A DNA stretch of 64,000 nucleotides, taken from NCBI RefSeq assembly GCF_963675165.1, contig NC_087378.1, positions 1,791,525 through 1,855,524 on the forward strand, read 5' to 3'. Under the pieces are notes generated by a model, which saw nothing but the letters and a program-made list of their open reading frames with translations, was not told the origin of the DNA and ran no database searches. A program made the translations under genes and the position numbers. The stretch is from Halichondria panicea (lineage: Eukaryota > Porifera > Demospongiae > Suberitida > Halichondriidae). Each line of letters begins with the position of its first letter. The stretch's first letter is position 1. This document shows, piece after piece, positions 47,717-55,670 of the stretch.

Positions 47717-48874
47717 CTATGATATACTCGTGGCAGACAGTTGCTTTTCCATGTACCGAATCCAAATGTCACGATGATCCTGAATTCCAAGCTTGACTGG
47801 ATGCACAAAGTGTGCAATAGTTGCCATTTTCTTAATGGCTGCAACACTTCTATCGCTCCTCCATAGATAACCATACACCAATGTGGTTCTAGCAGTTCTA
47901 CCAGGAGCCACAATATTCACGGCTAAGTTAGTTGCAATTTCGCAAAATAGTTCAGTTGTGTTTATAATGTGATCAAGTACATGTGTCATGTCCGTAACAA
48001 GTGCTTGAGGGATGTAAATGATGTCAGAAATAGAATGTGCCCTGAAATGGTCCGGAAAACCAGCTTTATTCACCAGCTGCTCCTTCCATTTGGCTGGTAA
48101 ACTTTTGATTACAATATTCAGGTTCTTTGCTCCATAGGTCGGAGAATCCCACCAGTACCATTTGCAACCTTTGTGGCCTGGAATCTGTATTGATGAGTAG
48201 TTGCATACTGGACTTCCAACACTCCACAGTTTTGTAGTTGGTAGCTCGGCCATTTTTGTTAGGTTGATGAACATGTCGTCAGCAATGTACAGGAAACCTT
48301 TAGCCTCTTCAGAGCCACGTTGAATGCACGATCGTATGCACTTGTGCTGATACCAACCACGATGAGAGTCACAACTGATGACGTCCACAAACTCAGGCAC
48401 ATAGTCAGGCCTTGACCAGTTGTCTCCATTAAATATGAGGGTGATGTTTTTGAAGAATGGAAGATAGTATGATAACAGGGTTTCAGTGACCTGTTTGCCT
48501 GGGTTAACATTATTAAGATTGAAGTTTATGCAGAGGTAAATCTTGTCTGTCCAGAGAGCTGGTTTGGGGGGCAGATCAGAGATTGAGTAGCCCTTCTTGT
48601 TGAGACTTCGTTCCACAAGAGACGAATTGAAACTTCCATTTTGGTGAATTTTGTCTGTCCAGAGAGCTGGTTTGGGGGGCAGATCAGAGATTGAGTAGCC
48701 CTTCTTGTTGAGACTTCGTTCCACAAGAGACGAATTCAATCTTCTAAAACGACTTATTGCCGTATGAACGTTCTGTTGTTGTAGTAGATCATAGATACGT
48801 ATATCTAGTGTGAGTACAAGTAGTTCTAACAGAGATACAGCAAAAGCTAGTAAAACTAAGCCTTTCAGCTTCAT
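47717..48874 (-). CDS. Intronless type II membrane protein, glycosyltransferase-like, with internal duplication
   Basis: A 385-residue frame, single exon, starting at the ATG at 48874. The N-terminus is MKLKGLVLLAFAVSLLELLV, a hydrophobic signal-anchor after two Lys, which suggests a Golgi/ER type II protein. The rest is lumenal in style, with N-glycosylation sequons (NSS, NIT, NLT, NYS, NTT). Residues around 205 read FLYIADDMFINL, a DxD-like acidic motif following a hydrophobic strand as in nucleotide-sugar glycosyltransferases, with conserved-looking GCKWYWWDSPTYG and a His-containing DHFRAHSISD further on. The family was not identified. Residues about 47-112 hold two copies of a 30-residue unit (NSSLVERSLNKKGYSISDLP...), period 36 residues. 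It could also be a non-catalytic lumenal protein. Confidence 0.55.
   Translation of the reverse strand: MKLKGLVLLAFAVSLLELLVLTLDIRIYDLLQQQNVHTAISRFRRLNSSLVERSLNKKGYSISDLPPKPALWTDKIHQNGSFNSSLVERSLNKKGYSISDLPPKPALWTDKIYLCINFNLNNVNPGKQVTETLLSYYLPFFKNITLIFNGDNWSRPDYVPEFVDVISCDSHRGWYQHKCIRSCIQRGSEEAKGFLYIADDMFINLTKMAELPTTKLWSVGSPVCNYSSIQIPGHKGCKWYWWDSPTYGAKNLNIVIKSLPAKWKEQLVNKAGFPDHFRAHSISDIIYIPQALVTDMTHVLDHIINTTELFCEIATNLAVNIVAPGRTARTTLVYGYLWRSDRSVAAIKKMATIAHFVHPVKLGIQDHRDIWIRYMEKQLSATSIS
48543..48737. repeat. In-frame tandem duplication, period 108 bp, inside the glycosyltransferase-like gene
   Basis: An 86 bp block (TTGTCTGTCCAGAGAGCTGG ... GACGAATT) occurs at 48543-48628 and 48651-48736 with no differences that I could see. 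108 bp equals 36 codons, so the frame is kept. Confidence 0.95.
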
Positions 48875-49205
48875 TTATGCACTGACTGTATAGAATCTCT
48901 ATATAGCACGTACATAGATCCTATATAGATCTACTATCTACTTTATACTATGACCTAGTTATGACCTTAAAAAAACGTTATAATATTATCCTAGCCTAGG
49001 ATAATAATCTAGCAATCAGTCATAATTTATTATTCATGTTCACAAACATGCAACCATTCACTCAATCATAACATTGATTGATAATGATAATAATAATCAA
49101 CAAAGAAAACTGTTTTTGGTGTAATTGTAATGTGCTATTAGTGACTGGAGAGTGTACAGCAATTAATCGCGTCTTGTATCACACCTAGTCCAGTAATTGC
49201 ACGTC

Positions 49206-49256
49206 GTCATTGACAGCGTGCAATTACCTGTCAAGTAATTGCACGCTGTCAATGAC
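49206..49256. repeat. Perfect 22 bp inverted repeat
   Basis: Arms GTCATTGACAGCGTGCAATT(AC) and its exact reverse complement are separated by CTGTCAA. A third partial copy (AGTAATTGCACGTCGTCAT) sits just to the left at about 49191. Confidence 0.9.
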
Positions 49257-50019
49257 AACGTATTGTTTTCGAAAAACGACCGCGGCCGAAAATGTTAAAA
49301 GAGAAGTTCATCATACACGATTAGAAATGGTTACTCATCATGCAACTAGTGTTCAAGCTGGCGCTGTGCTAATGCCTCTCGCCATGATTTGCTTTCGCTC
49401 AAAAGTATAGAAGAGGAAGTATAGAAGAGGAAAAGTGTATAAAATAATCTGTCTAAAACTGACTTCAATTGTATAATTATGGTATCATTGTTGTGTTTAG
49501 TGGCTGCTTATACTAGGACCTCAAGGATCTAGGAAGCAACAAAGAAGAAGATTTTGTTTTCAATTAATTATAAGCGGAAGTGCATAATTTTACTAATTAA
49601 TTTAATTATTTCATAAAGTTAGCTTATCTATATAAAGTCACTGAGAAGAAAATACTTATTTACATGCATCTATTGTTGTATTATGTGGCTTTTAATACCA
49701 GGACCTCAAGAAAGAAGAAAATTGATTCTTCCAGCCCGGATCTGTAGTTCAGTGTATATAATATCTAAGAAGAAAAGACTTGTGTACATGCATATTGTTA
49801 TCTATATTGTTATATAGTAGTGTTTTGTGGCTTACCAGGCCCTCATGATTCTGCCAGGAGGATCTGGATCTGGATCTTGGATATCACACATGGGGAATGA
49901 GCGCGCATGCGCATTACATCCACAGGAATAATTAAATTTCACAAATGCTAGCTACTGCTAGCTAGCTAGCTGTTTTAACAGGTAATTTCTGAGTCTTGTA
50001 GCTAACAAAAAGCTAGCGC

Positions 50020-50330
50020 TTTAGTGCAAGGCTAACTCATATGTTGAATAGAAAGTTTGTGCGGACAGAAGATTCTAAAGAGACTGCAACAGCCTTCAAT
50101 GTGAGTCAAACTAGCCATAACTCGAGAAAGAAGCTTTAGTTTGCTAATCCACGAATCAAAATCCAAGAGAACGTGGCTAGAAGCCTATAGAAGCTGTTAG
50201 TTTTCGTCGCATTGCAACCGTTGAGCAGTTACAGCTGGAACAGACACACAGACACACACACACACACAGACAGACACACACACATTCAGCTTTACCGTAT
50301 CCCTCGTGGCTACGCCTTGAGGCATAATAA
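50020..50330. repeat. Dispersed repeat with CA run
   Basis: Shares AGAACGTGGCTAGAAGCC, CGTCGCATTGCAACCGTTGAG and CTCGTGGCTACGCCTTGAGG with 27090-27326. It has a CA/CAGA run at about 50240-50285. Confidence 0.6.
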
Positions 50331-50874
50331 AGGATTAATAGCACTCATACTGAACAAGCACTGGTGAAGTTTTTCTTTCGTCAACTGAGGTGCAAATGCA
50401 GGCATTTGTTTAGACTGCTAGAAGGGAGTCAGGTGCCTCTTGATAAGCGCGACTCGGATCTTGGGCATCACTATAAAAGTGTGTAGGCCACTGCGTGTTG
50501 TGCAGAGAGTCTTGCCTTGTTGCTGCTAGCTTGCCCCTAATTATGTTCTACAGCTAGTATATAGACCGTACATTTAGAGAAAATGGGCGTGGGCCTAGCT
50601 CAGTTTCATCAATTTATGGTTTCACTTGCTAGCTAGAGAGCTGACTCAAATGAAGTGTCAAAGCTGTAAGATGGCAATGGATTGTTTTGGAAAATGTTAA
50701 TAAAAACTGCAGAGAACTTCACACCGCGATTAGTAACTAATTAAAACGTTGCATGTAATTCTGTATACCACGTGGGCGGCTGGCTAAATCGCTCACGTGA
50801 TGAAATAGCTCTAGGTGTATTCTATATCTTATATACCACCTTCTGGAGATATCAGATTCTTCAGTACTCAATTT

Positions 50875-50956
50875 CCTCGGGACACAAAATTAGGTCGTCC
50901 TCTTGTATCACGATCACATTTAACTCCAGTGCAGAACAACGCATAGCAACTGCCAT
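50875..50956 (-). pseudogene. Relic of ABCC exon 2, inverted
   Basis: Read on the - strand it gives CATGGCAGTTGC, GCGTTGTTCTGCACTGGAGT, AAGAGGACGACCT and TGTGTCCCGAGG, matching ABCC exon 2 (WLDALFCTGVK..LQEDDL). It has a small deletion after the splice acceptor and an insertion mid-exon that break the frame. The intron end CATGGCAG matches U3 (22484-22491). Confidence 0.85.
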
Positions 50957-51127
50957 GAAAAGAAATACACAGTGCAATAATAAAACACATAATTTGAGGA
51001 AGTATTTAGCTAGATTTAATGACAAAACTCCACATAACTGAAGCTATCTGCATGCATTGCAGAGTTAGATGAAACAGAATGCATCAATAATATTTACTAC
51101 ATCAAAATAACTTCAGCCCATATAGCT

Positions 51128-51195
51128 AGCTCACAGGAAGAGCACTCATGACAAACCAGAGCGACGGGTCCCTAGCTTTCTGGCTGGAGCGACAT
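51128..51195 (-). pseudogene. Relic of ABCC exon 1 (3' part), inverted
   Basis: On the - strand it reads GATGTCGCTCCAGCCAGAAAG, then CTAGGGACCCGTCGCTCTGGT, then a shortened TGAGTGCTC end and a donor-like GTGAGC, matching exon 1 (EDVTPARKRPRDRRSG). Internal deletions break the frame. It lies in the right order before the exon 2 relic. Confidence 0.8.
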
Positions 51196-51267
51196 CGTGA
51201 CTCCATCCTATATTATTGACACTCGCAGAAAACCACCAAACTATGATAGTATTGAGAACAAAAGGCC

Positions 51268-51318
51268 CGGAAATTGCATTATAGATCTCATGGCATGAGA
51301 TCTATAATGCAATTTCCG
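51268..51318. repeat. Perfect 25 bp palindrome with 1 base loop
   Basis: CGGAAATTGCATTATAGATC(TCATG), then G, then the exact reverse complement. No function is evident. Confidence 0.92.
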
Positions 51319-51573
51319 TATGAGTCATGCGCTTGAAGTGTATATATTTGTTTATTATTTCTATGTGAACAAGACGGGTGCACAGCTCAGTCTAGCTGTC
51401 TGGGAGGCCGAGGCTAGGCTACCTTCAATGTGATAATGGAGAAAAGAGTCTAGCCTCGATTCCAGGCCGTGAAGAGAAAGGCGTGGTATACACCTTGTAT
51501 ATATGCGCATGTGCGAAATAATAGCTCTTACCCATATTTTTTTATTATTTTTGTTAAGATTTACTAAATAATA

Positions 51574-52240
51574 GTTAGACACTAGTTGATAAGATCTACA
51601 TGCATGGGAAGTACATGGGGGAAGTACATGGGAAAAGTGCCTCAGAGCAGGTATACTATATGGGACTTAGTATACCTGCAAATTTACTTAGTATACCGTA
51701 TAGCGGGTAAGTTTCGTGGGGTAAAAAATTCGTTCAACTCGAGAAACGGTGGTTTTCGTGAGTAAAAATAATTTAGTCTCGTGGCTGCACGGCATTCCTA
51801 CGTTCCGATAAGCCACGCCTACGTTAAAATTTCGTGGAGGTCAGCCTGCCCACGAAAATAACGAATATTTTACCCCACGAAAATTACCTGCTATACGGTA
51901 TCTAGTATTCTGTTGTCAAGTAATTATATTGTAGTCAAGCGGTTTGCGCATGCACACTACTGACACTAGTAGAGTTAGACACTGTTTTGGAGGTGTCTAT
52001 GGGATTTAGAAGCCCAAAGGCACTGATTTAGTATCCCGAGCGTAGCGAGGGTACTAAAGTGGCTTTGGTAAATTTTACTCACGAAAACCACCGTTTCTCG
52101 AGTTGAACGAATTTTTTATCCCACGAAACTTACCCGCTATACGGTATACTAAGTCCCATAGTATACCTGCTCTGAGGCACTTTTCCCATGTATATACTTC
52201 CCATGCATGTACATGTAGATCTTATCAACTAGTGTCTAAC
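51574..52240. repeat. Composite inverted repeat enclosing TACCGTA-family MITEs
   Basis: The left arm (GTTAGACACTAGTTGATAAG, ATGGGAAAAGTGCCTCAGAG, GGGACTTAGTATAC) is mirrored by the right arm ending TTATCAACTAGTGTCTAAC, giving arms of roughly 170-210 bp. A complete TACCGTA MITE (51694-51900) lies at the inner edge of the left arm and a half copy (52070-52146) in the right arm. Confidence 0.75.
51694..51900. mobile_element. MITE of the TACCGTATAGCGGGTAA family
   Basis: Ends TACCGTATAGCGGGTAAGTT and AAAATTACCTGCTATACGGTA, 207 bp, with the AAACGGTGGTTTTCGTGAG block inside. Confidence 0.8.
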
Positions 52241-52560
52241 TTGTGTTTCATGTATAACTCTCTACTCGTTTGTACTTATCCTTCACCCACTCGTTTACTA
52301 GCCATAAAGGCTGTTGCTGCAAAAATACAGTGTAGCTCTTTGGCGAGGTAACACTACCATGCTCATTCACAGGTCTCCCACCCTATCACCTGTGCTGGAT
52401 GGGCATACCTAGATTTACTAACTCTTCTACTCGTTTGTACGAACTTTACCCATATTTTATTATTATTGTTTTTGTTAAGTTACTAACTTGTGTTTCATGT
52501 ATAACTCTCTACTCATTAAACCATTCAGCAGACTGTGTACATATTTATACATTCAGTGTT

Positions 52561-52870
52561 CAGATGTTCGTTTGCTTGCTGGCAGCTCAGTTTCAGTATC
52601 AAGATAAATTCCATGCCTCTTCCTCTTTTTGCAGCCTGCTTTCATCATCCAAGAGTTCAGATGTTCGTTTGCTTGCTGGCAGCTCAGTTTCAGTATCAAT
52701 TAGGTAAATTCCATGTCTCTTCCTCTTTTTGCCGGCTTTTTGCAGCCTGCTTTCAGCATCCAAGAGTTCAGATGTTCGTTTGCTTGCTGGCAGCTCGGTT
52801 TCAGTATCAATTAGGTAAATTCCATGTCTCTTCCTATTTTTGCCGGCTTTTTGCACATCCAACAGTTGCT
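52561..52870. repeat. Minisatellite (111 bp unit) over the RPP30 C-terminus and 3' end
   Basis: CAGATGTTCGTTTGCTTGCT recurs at 52561, 52658 and 52769: periods 111 and 97 bp. 111 bp is 37 codons. The 97 bp step has lost 14 bp, shifting the frame so that the third unit ends the protein (EEEAWNLS, stop at 52599-52601). Confidence 0.92.
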
Positions 52871-55372
52871 TGGTTTCTACGGTCCCTCTGTCGGCTTTAA
52901 GATTTTGTATCGGAACACACGTGGAAGACACCACACCTTTGGCTGTCTTCTTTCTCGTAGCTGAATTGTGAACCAAAATTTATTTTGGGTTGTATCACCG
53001 TGACATCAGCTAATTATTATAAGCATTATTATAAGCATAAGCACTCCATTCCACAGCCTAGGCTAATGTTTCCATGATTCTATTGTACCTGCATGTAGTA
53101 GGGCAGCTCTGCAACTGCTGCTGATGGTTGCCTTACACAGTGGACTGGGAACACCAAACAGATTGCATCTAACAATGCAGTCAAGTATATACAGGTTGTG
53201 GAATATTTTATGGTTGTCAGACATTTGAATTCTGGTACAGCATGCATATACAATCTACGCTAATATACTTATTGTCCACTGCATCAGAATTTATGGCAGT
53301 ATAAATGTCCGAGGACGAGGCCAAGGATGGTTTATGTCAGTGTTATAATTATACCGGCCAATATATAGAATGAAAAATACTTGCTTACCCCAGATAAACT
53401 AGCTATATAACAGTTTTGAAAACAAACGACAAGCTTGAGTCAAGCCGGCTGTAGCTACTAGCTAGCCAGTGCTATTATTAAAGCTTCTAGGACTATGCCA
53501 CGAATGAAGCGACCTTGCCTACCTTGCTTCTAGTTCTACATATATTATACTAACTTGTCCATGTCCAAGCAGTGAGCCCCACCCTTTTCCAGCCTTCCTG
53601 GATCCATCTGTCTGCCCTAATTGTCAACAAGTGTCTACATGTATATGTTAAGATCTAGTATAGAATCAGTGCACCCTCAAAGCAAGAGAGTTTATAATTT
53701 ATATGAGGAATGCGGAGTATACAGTATAGTTAAATCACCCAGTTGCTATGATATATACAAACCAGAGGGGTAACGTACAGCGGGTAATTTTCGTACGAAC
53801 TCGCCCAATTGTACTTAAATACCGGGTCATTTTTGGGGAGGGGGGGGGGGGGGGCAAAATATTCGTGGTTTAGGGTTGAACAATATTTAGTCAGTTTGTG
53901 GATCTTATTTTCGTAGTTGCTGCTTGCACTGCATGCATGAAGGTAAAGGTAGGCAAGGTCGCTTCATTCGTGGGTAAAATGGTCCAGTCAACCACACGAA
54001 AACCACAAATATTTTGCCCTCCGGAAATTACTATTCCTACAGCTCAGGATAGTGACGTTGAACGTATTACGGTATAATAATTTCCGCGATGCTCTACAAT
54101 ACGAAGTATAAGAAATTTCCACCATACGAAAATAACTCGCTATAATTTGAAGATACAGATTAGTAACATCAGCTGGAGCCCTCAGGTCAAATGCCTGCAT
54201 AGAAGAAACGCAGCACATTGCATTGTGCAATGCCAGAGAGCATTCCTTCATACTTGCATAACATTTGTATACATATATATCTCACCTTCTCTGCTTGACT
54301 CGATACTATGATCCTCTGCAAGGGAGGGCACAACATAAATGCGGTTTAATTAAAGGTATTTGTATTTTCCCACCTTCCCTTTAGCTATCTTTATCAGCTC
54401 CATAGCATTAGCCAGTGTGTTTCTTCTTGCGGTAGAATCTGAGCAATGAAACAGATTTCTAAAATTCAACAAAAACAACACTAGATAAGCATGTACCTCG
54501 AATTGCTGGGGAGTAGCATACTTCAAAACAAAGTCCTCGCTCTATTGCCTACACCATAATTGAAAAATACTGATAACACAGCAGAGCAAACTTACCTGTC
54601 CAATTTGTGCTCGTTTAAAACTGAATGGAACTCTCTCACTCAAGTCCACTGACACAATATCAACACTGAGAGTACTGCAGGCTATCTGATAATTATTGCA
54701 ATGAATGTTGTCGTATAAATCTACATGTATATAGTATATTCACTAACTTGAAATGTTTTTTCGTTGGTGGGCCTCACAGCCAGTAAATCATAGCCCTCAA
54801 CAGAAGGAGAAGACTATAAGTTGAGCACACAATCACTTTACTGCCACCACCTACTCACTCACCAGAGCATGTAGTAAAGAGGCATCATCCACTATCACAG
54901 TCAGTCTCCGCAAAATCTTCAGTGGACCTCTTCTCTGTATGCAAACCTTATACTAAATTGTGTGAGCTAATGCATGTAGCTGTATAGAAGCAGGTAAGTG
55001 TGTGTGTGGTGTGGTAAGTGCTATAACTCACCTTACACACGGGTATACGGTCTACATCGAGTAAACTCTCTAACAAAATTGGGGGCTTGAGCTGTAGTTT
55101 TACAAATATTTGGGGGGGAGAGCTCAGGGGATATTTTAGAACTTAGATAAAATGTACCTGGATTTTTTTAGCAAGTGTAACTTCTTGATTGAGTGCAACT
55201 GTTTCATACCCATCTGCACAGTGAATAAGCTTTTATATACCCCCTATTAAACCCTGCAGTCTTTTTTCTCACAGTCTCCAAGCATTTGCAACATATCATT
55301 GTTGGCCTTCTTCCCTTCTTGAATGACGACATTTAAGTCACAGAAAGAGTTCTTTACGTACAGATCATCCAT
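52599..55372 (-). CDS. RPP30: RPP30, ribonuclease P/MRP subunit p30, with repeat-expanded C-terminus
   Basis: Exons (transcript order): 55372-55273, 55213-55158, 55091-55032, 54934-54863, 54813-54748, 54685-54596, 54548-54497, 54438-54374, 54315-54286, 54194-54157, 53168-53089, 52960-52599. All have AG/GT borders and compatible phases, giving 356 residues. Recognised from PLKILRRLTVIVDDAS, YDLLAVRPTNEKTFQIACS, VDLSERVPFSFKR, AIERGLCFEVCYSPAIRDST, CNLFGVP and SSSCRAALLHA, which parallel human RPP30 (SRPIKILTRLTIIVSD, LAFELVYSPAIKDST, NCRAALLHGETRKTAFG). It is a PHP-fold protein subunit of the nuclear tRNA 5'-processing and rRNA-processing RNPs. The core ends near residue 237; the remaining ~119 residues include Lys/Arg-rich 37-residue repeats (RKRHGIYLIDTETELPASKR) absent from the 268-residue human protein. 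Introns are mostly under 200 bp; intron 10 is about 990 bp. Confidence 0.88.
53770..54145. mobile_element. Diverged TACCGTA-type MITE in RPP30 intron 10
   Basis: The left side AACGTACAGCGGGTAATTTTCGTA and right side ACCATACGAAAATAACTCGC are imperfect inverted partners, as in the family above, with an internal G run (53839-53854). It ends about 12 bp from the exon 10 donor. Confidence 0.5.
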
Positions 55373-55670
55373 TTCTATAGGTCTTCTACTTGCCTCTACC
55401 TCTCCTGGATCCTTCACTCAGCTAGCTCAGAGCCTTTCACTGCACTGTGATAAGTCTAGTCCACGTGGTCATTAATTTTATTCCCATATTCTTAGGGAAA
55501 ACCCCAGGCTGTATACTACTGCACTGAGCACTGCAAAGGGAAACCCCTTTGCTGTATGGTAATTTTTCATGCATCCAGATACATGTAGTAATGGGGCACA
55601 TCAAGCATAAAATCAAAATCAAGAAACAAACAGTATAGTACACATAATATAGTACACATATGGCATAATT
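55373..55670. other. Spacer between SH3PXD2-like stop and RPP30 start
   Basis: 298 bp between two - strand genes. It must contain the SH3PXD2-like 3' end and the RPP30 promoter. No other feature was recognised. Confidence 0.5.

Larger units (their letters stand above)
48875..52598. other. Repeat-rich intergenic region
   Basis: No intact gene in 3.7 kb. It holds a palindrome (49206-49256), a dispersed repeat with CA run (50020-50330), an inverted relic of ABCC exons 1-2 (50875-51195), a perfect palindrome (51268-51318), and a composite inverted repeat (51574-52240). 48875-49200 and 49440-49980 are AT-rich with nothing recognised. Confidence 0.5.

Noticed and set aside
47717-48874. Bacterial contamination, or transfer, as the explanation for the intronless gene
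   Set aside because: It has a signal anchor and sequons typical of a eukaryotic secretory protein, and is flanked by the same host repeats; there is no positive sign of bacterial origin.
52599-52976. CRISPR-like array from regular repeats near 52.6-52.8 kb
   Set aside because: The 97-111 bp units are direct coding repeats without spacers, inside a eukaryotic exon.
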